Shown: positions 16,245 to 26,101, counted from the first letter of the stretch. The stretch is DNA of 33,372 nucleotides from Rhodospirillales bacterium (GCA_015654615.1 JAATGN010000043.1:1-33372); one strand, 5' to 3'. Numbers and translations are program-made. Notes: generated by a model from the sequence alone, not told the origin.

Positions 16245-18359
16245 TTGAGCGACGTCATCACCACCACAAGTTATGGAATTTGCGCTGTCGTCTATCTGTT
16301 ACTGTCCGCCATCGCCGCGAACACCGTCACAGAAACGATAAAGAGACGAAATTTCGTCGTCGCCTGCCTGTCGACCGCCCTATGGGCGGCACTGATCGCC
16401 GCTTCGGATATTGTGCCCATCCCCCCCATTCTGCTCGGTCTGGCCGAGCTCTTGCGCGCCGGCAGTTGGCTTTATTTCCTGCTGACCCAATGGGGGCGAC
16501 TGGGTGACAACCAGGGCGCCGCGATCCGGCGCATCCTGGTCACGCGCGCATTTATTCCGATCATCAGTGTCATCCTCCTCGTGTCCCTGTCTTCCTATTT
16601 CACCAGTTTCTCGGCACTCGGTTCGCTTCTCGCGGCGAAATCCCTGATCAATATCGTCCTGCCGGTCATCGGCCTTCTGCTCATCGAGAACCTTCTGCGC
16701 ACCAGTTCCCCCCCTGGTCGTTGGGGAATCAAACATCTTTGCCTTGGCCTCGGGACGGTCATGACCTTCGATTTCTTCATTTATTCGGATGCCTTGGTAC
16801 AGGGCTCCGTCGACGGGGCTTTTGTGACCGCGCGCAGCCTGATCACCGTGCTCGTCGCGCCGCTCATCATGAATTCTTTCTATCGCTTGAGGAATTGGCG
16901 GCATCAATCCGAGAGGAAGATCATCGCGTCTCCAAAGGCGACCCTCTACACCATGGCCCTGGTCGCCAGCGGTTCCTATCTGCTGACGATGGCCGGCTTT
17001 GCCTATTACATCCGTATGGCCGGGGAAAAATGGGGGGGACCGCTGCAGATTACCTTCATGGTGGCGGCTCTTCTCATCATGCTGGTGAGCCTTGCCTCAT
17101 CACAAATAAAATCTCGGGCAAAAATATTTATTTTGAAGAATTTTTTCTCTTATAAATATGACTATAGAGAAGAATGGTTGCGATTTGTTCAGATAATATC
17201 TTCACAACAACCACTTTCTTTGGGACTACGTTTGGTTCATGCGATTGCCGATTTGATGGATAGTCCCGCCGGCGCGCTTTGGGTGCTACAGAGCCAGGAC
17301 GAATGCTTCTTCGCCGATGCGGTCTGGAACCTTTCCACCCCGCACCCGGCGGTCCGCGCCGATTCCGCGCTGATTCAGTTCTTCCGCCGGACCTGCCGCG
17401 TCATCGACATCGACGAATACCGTTTGTCACCCGATCGCTATGACAATCTGACGCTTCCCGAGTGGATCACCGGCCGTCCGGCGGTGTGGTTGATCGTGCC
17501 GCTGGTCCATCGAGGCGACATGCTCGGCTTCGTCGTTCTCGACCAGGCCAGGGCATCCCGTCGCCTGGACTGGGAAGACCGCGACCTGCTCGCCACGACG
17601 GCGATTCAGGCCGCCAGCTACCTTGCCGAGGAGGTGACGGCGGAAGCTCTGCGCTCGGCCCGCCGGCTCGAGGATTTCAACCGGCAATTCGCCTTCGTCG
17701 TGCACGATATCAAAAACGTCGTGGGACAGATGTCCCTGATGCTCGCCAATGCGAAAAAGTTCGGCGACAACCCGGATTTTCAGAAGGACATGCTCGAGAC
17801 CATCGACAATTCCGTCGGTCGGATGCGCGCGATGATGGAACAGCTGGCGGCTCGACGCCGGCAGCCACCGAAGCCGCAACTCTTGGAACTGACGGCCATC
17901 CTCGGCGGCGTCGCCACACATTGGGGGCAGACCGCCGCCAGCTTGACCCTCGACCTTCCACCCGCCCCTGTCTGCGCCGTCGCGGTCGAAGCGACGCTCA
18001 TTTCCGTTCTCGATCTGCTGATTGACAACGCGCTGTCGGCGGTTCGGCCCTCGGGCGCCGTCGTCCTGCGATTGCGCGTTCATGGCGAGCGGACCGTCAT
18101 TGAAGTCTCGGATAACGGCCCCGGCATGGACGAAGCTTTCGTCAACAAAGAGCTATTCCGCCCGCTGGCTTCCACCAAGTCCTCCGGATATGGGATCGGC
18201 GCCTATCAGACCCGGCATCTGGTGCGTGAAATGGGGGCCCAACTCGAGGTGGATTCGACCCCGCAGCGCGGTACGACCATGCGGATTGTCATGTCGATGG
18301 CCGCCGCCCCCTCCTTGGCCGTTCATGAAGACATCGCTTTGAAGACGAGGGAAGGATGA
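16245..18359 (+). CDS. prsK: PEP-CTERM system histidine kinase PrsK
   Basis: This 704-residue membrane sensor kinase is the partner of PrsR. About eight hydrophobic helices fill residues 1-290. A GAF-like domain follows at about 310-465, then the kinase core: H-box FAFVVHDIKNVVGQMSLM with phospho-acceptor His487, N-box LLIDNALSAV, G1 box VSDNGPGMDE, and GYGIGAYQTRHLVREMGAQL. The start codon is TTG at 16245, supported by GAGGA at 16232-16236; no ATG near the N-terminus fits better. An AT-rich patch at about 17095-17225 encodes IKSRAKIFILKNFFSYKYDY and the residues after it. The stop overlaps the prsR start (ATGA). The signal sensed is unknown. Confidence 0.95.
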   Translation: MSDVITTTSYGICAVVYLLLSAIAANTVTETIKRRNFVVACLSTALWAALIAASDIVPIPPILLGLAELLRAGSWLYFLLTQWGRLGDNQGAAIRRILVTRAFIPIISVILLVSLSSYFTSFSALGSLLAAKSLINIVLPVIGLLLIENLLRTSSPPGRWGIKHLCLGLGTVMTFDFFIYSDALVQGSVDGAFVTARSLITVLVAPLIMNSFYRLRNWRHQSERKIIASPKATLYTMALVASGSYLLTMAGFAYYIRMAGEKWGGPLQITFMVAALLIMLVSLASSQIKSRAKIFILKNFFSYKYDYREEWLRFVQIISSQQPLSLGLRLVHAIADLMDSPAGALWVLQSQDECFFADAVWNLSTPHPAVRADSALIQFFRRTCRVIDIDEYRLSPDRYDNLTLPEWITGRPAVWLIVPLVHRGDMLGFVVLDQARASRRLDWEDRDLLATTAIQAASYLAEEVTAEALRSARRLEDFNRQFAFVVHDIKNVVGQMSLMLANAKKFGDNPDFQKDMLETIDNSVGRMRAMMEQLAARRRQPPKPQLLELTAILGGVATHWGQTAASLTLDLPPAPVCAVAVEATLISVLDLLIDNALSAVRPSGAVVLRLRVHGERTVIEVSDNGPGMDEAFVNKELFRPLASTKSSGYGIGAYQTRHLVREMGAQLEVDSTPQRGTTMRIVMSMAAAPSLAVHEDIALKTREG

Positions 18360-19735
18360 CTGAAGAAAAACGAAAGATCCTTATCGTTGAAGATGACCTT
18401 GGCATTCGCACGCAGATGAAATGGGCGTTGGCGGAGGAATTTGAGGTTCTTGCCGCTGAGGAGGGGCCGAAAGCCCTTGAGATGTTCGATCGATATCGGC
18501 CGCGGGTCGTCATTTTGGATCTTGGCCTGCCACCTGATCCGAACGGCGCCAGCGAGGGGTTGGCCGTCTTGGAAGATCTGCTGAAACTGGCGCCGCTCAC
18601 CAAGGTGATCGTCGCCAGCGGCAATGAGGAACGGGCCAATGCCCTCAAAGCGGTCAGCCTGGGCGCCTATGACTTCTATCCCAAGCCGATCGATCCCGAC
18701 GCCATGCGGCTGATCATCAATCGAGCGCTCCATCTGTATGACCTTGAGGAAGAGAACGAACAGCTCGTCAAGGGACAAACCTCCCCTCTCACGGGGTTGG
18801 TGGCATCGTCGTCCAAGATGATGAGCCTTTGCCGCACGGCGGAACGAGTCGCCACGGCCAACATCGCCGTGCTGATTACAGGCGAGAGCGGCACCGGAAA
18901 AGAGATACTCGCCCGGTCGATCCATGATTTGAGCGCGCGTTCCGGCCAAAATTTCGTCGCCATCAACTGCGCGGCCATCCCCGACAACCTGCTGGAAAGC
19001 GAACTGTTCGGCCACGAGAAGGGAGCCTTTACCGGTGCGGTCAAACAGACGATCGGCAAAGTCGAACAGGCCCATCTGGGTACGCTTTTCCTCGATGAAA
19101 TCGGTGACATGCCCTTATCGCTGCAGTCCAAATTGCTGCGATTCCTGCAAAATCGCACCATTGAACGGATCGGCGGCCGAAAGGAAATTTCCGTCGATGT
19201 CCGTGTCCTTTCGGCGACCAACTGCGATCTTGCGGCGATGATGAAGGAAGGCTCGTTCCGGGAAGACCTGTTCTACCGCCTGAACGAGGTGAGCATGCAC
19301 ATACCGCCTCTTCGCGAACGCCCCGGCGACGCCATCCTCCTGGCCAAATATTTTCGCGCCAAATATTCCAAAGATTTCCAACGGGCGCCCAAAAGCTTCA
19401 CCACGGAGGCGCTGGCGATCATCGGCAGCTATTCCTGGCCGGGCAATGTGCGCGAGTTGGAAAACAGGGTGAAACGCTCAATGCTGATGGCCGATGGCAA
19501 GGGCATTACCGCCACCGACCTCGACTTGGACCTGCCGGCGGATGCGGACTCGGCGCTCATCCCGACCTTGCGCCAGATCCGCATGCAAGCGGAGAGCGAC
19601 GCGGTCATCCGCGCCCTCGCGCTGACGAACAACAATGTCTCGGACGCATCGCAGTTGTTGGGGGTGTCCCGCCCGACCCTCTACGAAATCATGCGCACCG
19701 CGAATATGGTCATCAAGAGAAAGGACCGTTCATGA
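18356..19735 (+). CDS. prsR: PEP-CTERM system sigma54 response regulator PrsR
   Basis: This is a 459-residue NtrC-family activator. The receiver domain (1-125) has acidic residues Glu12, Asp13 and Asp14 and phospho-acceptor Asp55 (VVILDLGLP). The AAA+ domain has Walker A GESGTGKE (about 175) and the sigma54-contact loop ELFGHEKGAFTGA (about 222), so it should drive open-complex formation at -24/-12 promoters. A Fis-type helix-turn-helix ends the protein (NNNVSDASQLLGVSRPTLYE). It overlaps prsK by 4 bp and prsT by 4 bp. Likely targets within the window are the two sigma54 promoters at 6224-6238 and 6497-6511; that link is inference. Confidence 0.96.
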   Translation: MTEEKRKILIVEDDLGIRTQMKWALAEEFEVLAAEEGPKALEMFDRYRPRVVILDLGLPPDPNGASEGLAVLEDLLKLAPLTKVIVASGNEERANALKAVSLGAYDFYPKPIDPDAMRLIINRALHLYDLEEENEQLVKGQTSPLTGLVASSSKMMSLCRTAERVATANIAVLITGESGTGKEILARSIHDLSARSGQNFVAINCAAIPDNLLESELFGHEKGAFTGAVKQTIGKVEQAHLGTLFLDEIGDMPLSLQSKLLRFLQNRTIERIGGRKEISVDVRVLSATNCDLAAMMKEGSFREDLFYRLNEVSMHIPPLRERPGDAILLAKYFRAKYSKDFQRAPKSFTTEALAIIGSYSWPGNVRELENRVKRSMLMADGKGITATDLDLDLPADADSALIPTLRQIRMQAESDAVIRALALTNNNVSDASQLLGVSRPTLYEIMRTANMVIKRKDRS

Positions 19736-22521
19736 GAGTCTATCGCCCCTGCTTGACGGCGATGCTGGTCGCCTTTGCGGCGACGGCCGCCCTGCCAGTC
19801 TTCGCCGCCGAAAGCTCCGAGGATTTTCGCCTGCTCGCCGAAGGCCGCACCCTGATCAAGAACGGCGACTATCGGACGGCGCTGATCCAGTTGAAAAAAG
19901 CCGTCAAATCCAACCCCAACAATCCCGACGCCCGTTTCGAACTCGGCCTCCTCGAATTTCGCAGCAGCGATTTCGTCGCCGCGGAAAAGGATCTCGTCCA
20001 GGCCCGCGAGAATGGCTTTCCCGCCGCCAAGGTCAGCCCTCTGCTGGCCAACACATACCTGGCCGAAGGAAAATTCCAGCAACTGCTGAACAATGTCACG
20101 CCTTGTACCGACGATCGGAAATGCAAGGCGGACGTCTTGTCTTTTCGTGCCCGAGCCTATCTCGCCCTGAAAAATCCGGGCGATGCCGACAAGGAGTCGC
20201 AGGCCGCCCTGGATGCCGATCCGACCGGCGAAACGAGCCGGACCACGCGAAGCCGCCTCCTGATGGCGCATAATGACAATGCGGGGGCCGAGGAGGTCAT
20301 TGACGGCGTGCTGTCGAACAATCCCAAAAGTGCCGAAGCGCTGACCATCAAGGGAGACCTGCGCCGTCTGGCCAAGGATCCCGACACGGCTGTCCGAAAC
20401 TACCGCGCCTCGCTCGAGATCATTCCGAGTGACACCGGGGCCAGGCAGAGTCTGGCCCTGGCGCTGATGGCGACCGGCCACGACGAGGACGCCAAGCTCG
20501 AGATCAATGAAGTCTTGAAGCAAATTCCCAATGCGCCGATGGCCTTGTACCTCAAAGCGGTGCTGCTGGTCCGCGCCAAGAAGACCGCCGAAGCGCTGGA
20601 CACGGTCCGCCCCGCGGAAGCGGCGATCGCCCAATTTCCTCAAGGCTCCTTCCTGCTCGCGTTGATCCATCTGGGCAGCGACAATTTGGAAGAAGCGCTT
20701 GATTACGCGATGAAATTCCACACTGCGGAGCCAAACAACCTCGTCGGTGCCAAGCTGTTGGCAACGATCGACTTCCGCCTTCATGCCTACGCGAAGGTCA
20801 TTACCATCCTGGCACCGTTGCGCGATCGTCTCGGCGAGGACGGCGAGGCTCTCGGTCTGCTCGGCTCGTCATATCTGGCGGAAGGTCAAATCAAGGAAGC
20901 GAACGATCTGTTGACCGAGGCCGTCAAGGCCCAACCGAACAATTCGGTGGCCCGGGCGCGCCTGGCCGTGAGCCAGACACACCTCGACACGACGCGGGAA
21001 GAAGGCATCCGCGAGTTGGAGGCCATCGTCCAGAGCGATCCCAAGAATCTGCAGGTCGATCTGGCGCTGGTGTCCACCTACATCGGCGGCGGCGATTACG
21101 ACCGCGCGATCGCCGCGGCAACGAACATGGCGCAGAACCAACCGGAGTCTGCCCTGCCGCTCACCTTGCGCGGGGCCGCCCGGCTGGCCAAGGAAGACGA
21201 CCAGGGAGCACGCAGCGATTTCACGGCCGCCCTCGCCAAGAATGCGGATTACGTGCCGGCGGCCATCTATCTTACCGAGTTGGACATGCAGGCCGGCCAA
21301 TTCGACGATGCCCGGCATTTGCTTGACGATCTCTTGAAGCGCAATCCCACGGATCTGCGGGTTCTGCTCGCCCGCGCCCAGATCGAAGGACGGGACAATA
21401 AGCCGGCCGCCGCCATTCCCTTCCTGAATACGGCGATCACGGCCCATCCGACCGAGGCTCAACCCCGCATTCAATTGCTGCAAATGCAAATCCCCCTCGG
21501 CGATAAAGACAAGGTGGCTTTCGCCGCCGCCGATTTGGCCCGCAATCAACCGGCCAACCCGGCCGCCGTTGATTTCGCCGCCCGGACGCTGCTCTCCCTG
21601 GGCAGGACGGAGGAAGGCCTCGCCCTTTACCGGCAGCTGGCATTGGCCTTTCCCGACGTCCCTCAGATCCATGAACACTATGGCCAATCGCTGGCGCTCC
21701 TCGGCAGGCAAGAGGAAGCCCGCGCCGCCTTCGACCGTGCCATTGCCGCCGATCAACGATACATATCCGCCTGGATCGGCCGCATCGCCCTTGAGCAGAA
21801 GATGAATGGCCTGGACGCCGCGATGGCCATCGCCGAGAAGGCCAGGCTCAAGAATCCCGACGATCCCACGGCCTCGGCGCTGCCGGGCGATCTCCTGCTG
21901 TCTGCCGGAAAATTGGACGAGGCCGAGGCACGCTATCGGGAGACCTTCGATAAAAAGCCGTCTTCGGTGAGCGTTATCCGTCTGTTCCAGGCGATCGCCA
22001 AAAAAGGGGATCACCGGACTGCCGATGCGCTTTTGGCGGGATGGATCAAGACGAACCCCAACGACTCCGATGTCCGCCTGGCGCTCGCCGGCGACCAATT
22101 GTCCCAGGCAAACTATCCTGATGCTGCGGTCCAGTACGAGATGGTGGCCGAAAAGCTCCCACGGAATGCCATCGTCTTCAACAATCTGGCCTGGACATAT
22201 GGCCATCTGAATGATCCGCGCGCGCTGGAGATGGGAAAGCGGGCCTATTCGATATCGCCGGATACCCCCGCCGTCATGGACACCTATGGTTATCTTCTCT
22301 ATCGCGATGGTGATCGGCAACAGGGTGGGAAACTGGTGCGCCGGGCTTTCGATGCCAATCCGCGGGATCCGCAGGTGGCCTACCACATGGCCATGCTGTT
22401 GGCGGACAGCAAAGATCGAAGCGGCGCACACACTATTCTGAAGGGTCTCATCGAATCGAAAGTGGCCTTCGACGGGGAGGAAGAGGCGCGCAAGCTCTAT
22501 TCCGAACTGAGCGGAAGCTGA
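19732..22521 (+). CDS. prsT: PEP-CTERM system TPR-repeat protein PrsT
   Basis: This 929-residue exported protein is built almost entirely of tetratricopeptide repeats, for example NGDYRTALIQLKKAVKSNPN near the N-terminus and repeated 34-residue units to the end. Size and position after prsR match the PrsT family of exosortase systems, thought to scaffold EPS or PEP-CTERM export. The N-terminus (MRVYRPCLTAMLVAFAATAA) ends in a type-I signal near VFA, whereas the family is usually a lipoprotein; the only early Cys, at residue 7, is not in a lipobox. It may therefore be free in the periplasm. The start at 19732 overlaps the prsR stop. The next gene begins 2 bp after the stop. Confidence 0.92.
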   Translation: MRVYRPCLTAMLVAFAATAALPVFAAESSEDFRLLAEGRTLIKNGDYRTALIQLKKAVKSNPNNPDARFELGLLEFRSSDFVAAEKDLVQARENGFPAAKVSPLLANTYLAEGKFQQLLNNVTPCTDDRKCKADVLSFRARAYLALKNPGDADKESQAALDADPTGETSRTTRSRLLMAHNDNAGAEEVIDGVLSNNPKSAEALTIKGDLRRLAKDPDTAVRNYRASLEIIPSDTGARQSLALALMATGHDEDAKLEINEVLKQIPNAPMALYLKAVLLVRAKKTAEALDTVRPAEAAIAQFPQGSFLLALIHLGSDNLEEALDYAMKFHTAEPNNLVGAKLLATIDFRLHAYAKVITILAPLRDRLGEDGEALGLLGSSYLAEGQIKEANDLLTEAVKAQPNNSVARARLAVSQTHLDTTREEGIRELEAIVQSDPKNLQVDLALVSTYIGGGDYDRAIAAATNMAQNQPESALPLTLRGAARLAKEDDQGARSDFTAALAKNADYVPAAIYLTELDMQAGQFDDARHLLDDLLKRNPTDLRVLLARAQIEGRDNKPAAAIPFLNTAITAHPTEAQPRIQLLQMQIPLGDKDKVAFAAADLARNQPANPAAVDFAARTLLSLGRTEEGLALYRQLALAFPDVPQIHEHYGQSLALLGRQEEARAAFDRAIAADQRYISAWIGRIALEQKMNGLDAAMAIAEKARLKNPDDPTASALPGDLLLSAGKLDEAEARYRETFDKKPSSVSVIRLFQAIAKKGDHRTADALLAGWIKTNPNDSDVRLALAGDQLSQANYPDAAVQYEMVAEKLPRNAIVFNNLAWTYGHLNDPRALEMGKRAYSISPDTPAVMDTYGYLLYRDGDRQQGGKLVRRAFDANPRDPQVAYHMAMLLADSKDRSGAHTILKGLIESKVAFDGEEEARKLYSELSGS

Positions 22522-22523
22522 CC

Positions 22524-23771
22524 ATGGACGGTCGCGTGAGCAACCTTGCGACAGCCAAAGGTGACGGCCCGATCCGGATCGTCACCTTCTCGACGCTCTT
22601 TCCCAATGCGGCGCAACCTGTCAATGGCGTCTTCGTCGAGAACCGGTTGCGCCACCTGGTGGACAGCGGTCGGGTCGAGGTGCGAGTGGTGGCTCCGGTT
22701 CCCTGGTTTCCCTCCGCGAACCCGCGATTTGGCATTTGGGCCCGTTACAAGGAGATCCCTGCCTATGAGGAACGCCATGGCATTCGCATTTGGCATCCGC
22801 GGTTTCCGGTCGTTCCCAAAGTAGGAATGACGGTGGCGCCGTCATTGATGTATCTGTGGACCCGCAACGTTGTGCGCCGCTTGCGAACCGAGACCGATTT
22901 CGACCTCATCGACGCTCACTATTTCTATCCGGACGGGGTGGCGGCGGCCCTGATCGCTCGCGAGCTTGGCAAGCCGTTGGTCATCACCGCCAGGGGCACC
23001 GATCTCAATCTGATCCCTCAATTTACGCTGCCGCGGGCCCAGATCCGGTGGGCGGCGGGCCTCGCCGATGAAGTGATCACCGTCTGTGAAGCCTTGAAAC
23101 AGCCGCTGCTCGACCTGGGCGTCGCGGCTGAAAAAATGCGGACCTTGCGCAACGGCGTCGATCTGGTCTCCTTCCAACCTCGCGACCGGACGATTGCCCG
23201 CGCGAAACTTGGCGTATCGGGCCAAATCCTGCTTTCGGTGGGATTGCTGATCGAGCGCAAGGGCCATCACTTGGTCATCGATGCGATGCGCCAATTGCCG
23301 GGGGCCACACTGCTGATCGTCGGAAGCGGTCCCGACCGCGGCGACCTGGAGGCGCGGGCCCGGGCGGGAGGTCTCGCCGACCGCATCCGTTTCCTAGGCG
23401 AAGTGCCGCATCAGGCCTTGGCCGAGATCTATTCCGCCGCCGATGCCCTGATCCTGGCCTCCAGTCGCGAGGGATGGGCCAATGTGCTGTTGGAGGCCAT
23501 GGCCTGCGGCACTCCGGTGGTTGCCTCCGACGTCTGGGGAACCAAGGAAGCGGTCGGTGCTTCCGAAGCCGGCGTGTTGATGCGGGAACGATCGGCCGAC
23601 GGTGTCGCCGATGGCGTGCACCGCTTGTTCGCCGCCCTGCCGGATCGCTCCAGCACCCGCCGCTATGCCCAACAATATAGTTGGGATGCGACGACTCAGG
23701 GGCAAATCGAGCTCTTCAAGCGGATCATCCCGACCCTCGGCGCCCGTCATCCGGCACGGCAATCGGCATGA
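22524..23771 (+). CDS. GT4 glycosyltransferase (EPS operon, first)
   Basis: This 415-residue GT-B fold enzyme belongs to the glycosyltransferase 4 family and should transfer a sugar from a nucleotide-sugar onto a lipid-linked EPS intermediate on the cytoplasmic face. The N-terminal acceptor domain starts IRIVTFSTLFPNAAQPVNGV. The C-terminal donor domain shows GLLIERKGHH, VGSGPDRGDLEARA and the EX7E motif in SREGWANVLLEAMACGTPVV. It begins 2 bp after prsT and overlaps the next gene by 4 bp, so it belongs to the same operon. Sugar and linkage cannot be read from sequence. Confidence 0.93.
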   Translation: MDGRVSNLATAKGDGPIRIVTFSTLFPNAAQPVNGVFVENRLRHLVDSGRVEVRVVAPVPWFPSANPRFGIWARYKEIPAYEERHGIRIWHPRFPVVPKVGMTVAPSLMYLWTRNVVRRLRTETDFDLIDAHYFYPDGVAAALIARELGKPLVITARGTDLNLIPQFTLPRAQIRWAAGLADEVITVCEALKQPLLDLGVAAEKMRTLRNGVDLVSFQPRDRTIARAKLGVSGQILLSVGLLIERKGHHLVIDAMRQLPGATLLIVGSGPDRGDLEARARAGGLADRIRFLGEVPHQALAEIYSAADALILASSREGWANVLLEAMACGTPVVASDVWGTKEAVGASEAGVLMRERSADGVADGVHRLFAALPDRSSTRRYAQQYSWDATTQGQIELFKRIIPTLGARHPARQSA

Positions 23772-24877
23772 TGCGGCCGCCGCGCACGCTCCTCCACGTT
23801 TTTCCGTCTTTCGCCGTCGGCGGAGCGCAGATGCGCTTTGTCCAGCTTGCCAATCATTTCGGCCGAGACTACCGGCATCTGATCGTGTCGATGAACGGGA
23901 ATGTGGACGCGCTTGGCCTGCTATCGGACGATCTCGACGTGCGTCTGCTGGAGGTTCCCACCGAGCGCGGCAAGACTTTGCCCAATCTGCGGACCTACCG
24001 GCGCATGTTGCGGGATTTGCGGCCGAACCTTCTTGTCACCTCGAACTGGGGATCGATCGAATGGGCGCTTGCCAATTGGGGCGGCCTGTCACCCCATCTG
24101 CACATGGAAGACGGCTTCGGGCCGGAAGAGGTGGCGCGCCAACTTCCGCGCCGGGTGTGGACACGTCGCCTGGCGTTGCATCGCTCGACCGTCATGTTGC
24201 CGTCGACAACGCTCTACGAAATCGCCCGCAATCTCTGGCGCCTGCCGAAACGAAGCCTGCGTCAGATTCCCAACGGGGTCGATTGCGCGCGGTTCGGGGG
24301 AAAACCCGATATGACCTTCGCGAGGCGTTATAACCTGGTTACCGACAGACCGGTGATCGGCACCGTGGCGGCGCTCCGGGCAGAAAAGAATCTGAACCGC
24401 CTGATCGAGGCGTTCGCTTTGGCAAATCGTCAGCAGGCCGCCATCCTGGCTATCGTCGGCGACGGCGTGGAAATGCCGGCATTGAAGCAACGGGCAATGG
24501 AGCTCGGTGTCAGCGACGCCGTCATATTCACCGGAGCATGTCCGACGCCGGAACGACTGTTGCCGTCATTCACCATCTTTGCCCTGTCTTCCGACACCGA
24601 ACAAATGCCCATTTCCATATTGGAAGCGATGGCGGCCGGGTTGCCGGTGGCGGCGACAGACGTGGGCGACGTCCGGCGGATGGTGGCCGAAGACAACCGT
24701 CCTTTCGTGGTCGGCAAGGACACGGCGGCTCTGGCCGATGCGCTGTCGGCCCTTATGGCCGCCCCGTCTCGCGCCGCCGCCATCGGCGCGGCCAACGCCC
24801 GTCGCGCCCGTGAAACATTCGATCAGAGCCTGATGTTCGCCGCCTACGACAGCCTGTATTCCGGTGACGGCCTTTGA
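23768..24877 (+). CDS. GT4 glycosyltransferase (EPS operon, second)
   Basis: This 369-residue GT-B glycosyltransferase has an N-terminal loop typical of GT4 (LHVFPSFAVGGAQMRFVQLA). The donor domain carries TVAALRAEKNLNRLIEAFA, VGDGVEMPALKQRA and the EX7E-like EQMPISILEAMAAGLPVAAT. The start at 23768 overlaps the previous stop (ATGA); a second ATG follows directly at 23771. The longer frame from 23681 lies inside the upstream gene and is rejected. This is the last plus-strand gene of the operon; only 2 bp separate its stop from the convergent gene at 24880, so the two transcripts must overlap at their ends. Confidence 0.92.
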   Translation: MMRPPRTLLHVFPSFAVGGAQMRFVQLANHFGRDYRHLIVSMNGNVDALGLLSDDLDVRLLEVPTERGKTLPNLRTYRRMLRDLRPNLLVTSNWGSIEWALANWGGLSPHLHMEDGFGPEEVARQLPRRVWTRRLALHRSTVMLPSTTLYEIARNLWRLPKRSLRQIPNGVDCARFGGKPDMTFARRYNLVTDRPVIGTVAALRAEKNLNRLIEAFALANRQQAAILAIVGDGVEMPALKQRAMELGVSDAVIFTGACPTPERLLPSFTIFALSSDTEQMPISILEAMAAGLPVAATDVGDVRRMVAEDNRPFVVGKDTAALADALSALMAAPSRAAAIGAANARRARETFDQSLMFAAYDSLYSGDGL

Positions 24878-24879
24878 CG

Positions 24880-26022
24880 TCATCGCATGCCGCAGGCGAG
24901 GATCCGGCGGGCATTGTCGTCCCAGGTATAGCCCCTCTTCTCAATGCTGCGGCAGGCTGCCGCGCCCAATCGGCGTCGAAGCACGGCATCGCCGCAGAGG
25001 CACATGATCCTGGCCCTGAAATGAGCGGGATCGTCTTCGCGAAACAACAAGGCGTTCTCGCCATCGACCAGGACTTCGCGGATATTGGCCTGGTCGGGGG
25101 CGATGATGGCGCGACCGAGTCCCATATATTCAAAAAGCTTGAGTGGCGACGCATAGGGCACCACTTTTGGTTGGAGGGCGATGTCGAAGGCCGAAACATA
25201 GGCCGCCACACGATTGCGCCCGACCAATCCAAGGCAGGATATTTTATCGGCCATGCCGATCTTGCGGGCATGTTCCTCCACGTCGGCCCGGCCAGGGCCA
25301 TCGCCGACGATGAGGAAATGCAACTGGTCGCGGTTTTCCATGGCCGCCATGGCGTCCAGCACATGCGGCAACCCATGCCACGCTCGGATGAAACCGACGA
25401 AACCCAGGACGACCTTACCGGTCAATCCAAGCTCGGTCCGGATGGCGCTGTTGTCCAGGTCGGCCGGAAACCGCTGCCGATTGATGCCGTTCGGCGCCAC
25501 CGTGATGCGCGTCTCGTCCACCCCGGCCCGCCGCACGAAATCAGCCAGCACATTGGTCACCGGGAACGTCATATCGGCGCCGCGCCACGCAGCCCGTTCG
25601 CTCCAATCGGCCAGTGCCTTCAATTTCAAACCACCGTGAAGGCTTCGCTCATGAACCAGCGGGGAATTGATTTCGAGCAGATAGCGGATGCCGGTCCGCC
25701 TCTTCAACCAAAGGCCCGAAAGAAAAAACAAATTGTATCGCTCGTAAAGGACATCCGGACGGAACGCGTCGTAAGCTTTCTTCAGCCTGCGATAGGCATA
25801 AAAGGAATATCCGAATTCCAGCAGCTCGTAGAGCGCTCCCGGCAATGATTTCCTGATCCGGGCCACCAACGCGCCCTCATGGCCGAACGCGACCGCCTCC
25901 GCCGTCCTCGGGGCCACGACCATCACCTCGTGACCTTGCCGGCGCATGGCGGCAATCATCTCTTCGATGTGGACGTCCTGGCCATCCTTGGAAGCCGTGC
26001 GGTGATGATAAAGGACCTTCAT
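24880..26022 (-). CDS. GT4 glycosyltransferase (leftward)
   Basis: This 380-residue GT-B enzyme begins MKVLYHHRTASKDGQDVHIE, typical of polysaccharide GT4 proteins. The middle carries PNGINRQRFPAD, and the donor domain has GFVGFIRAWHGL, VGDGPGRADVEEHARKIG and ASPLKLFEYMGLGRAIIAPD (the EX7E region has one Glu in KLFEYM and relaxed spacing). AGGA precedes the start at 26022 by 8 bp. It is transcribed against the EPS operon and diverges from the acyltransferase gene at 26232. A role in the same exopolysaccharide is likely from position only. Confidence 0.92.
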   Translation of the reverse strand: MKVLYHHRTASKDGQDVHIEEMIAAMRRQGHEVMVVAPRTAEAVAFGHEGALVARIRKSLPGALYELLEFGYSFYAYRRLKKAYDAFRPDVLYERYNLFFLSGLWLKRRTGIRYLLEINSPLVHERSLHGGLKLKALADWSERAAWRGADMTFPVTNVLADFVRRAGVDETRITVAPNGINRQRFPADLDNSAIRTELGLTGKVVLGFVGFIRAWHGLPHVLDAMAAMENRDQLHFLIVGDGPGRADVEEHARKIGMADKISCLGLVGRNRVAAYVSAFDIALQPKVVPYASPLKLFEYMGLGRAIIAPDQANIREVLVDGENALLFREDDPAHFRARIMCLCGDAVLRRRLGAAACRSIEKRGYTWDDNARRILACGMR

Positions 26023-26101
26023 TGCATTTTCCTATGGGACCTGCGTCCCCATCGCTCCGTCCCATGAGCCGTCGGAACGCAAACGACCTTAACGCAATAA
26101 G

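Noticed and set aside
20869..22431. 520-codon minus-strand open frame opposite prsT
   Set aside because: Antisense shadow of the TPR repeats; no ribosome-binding site or domain.
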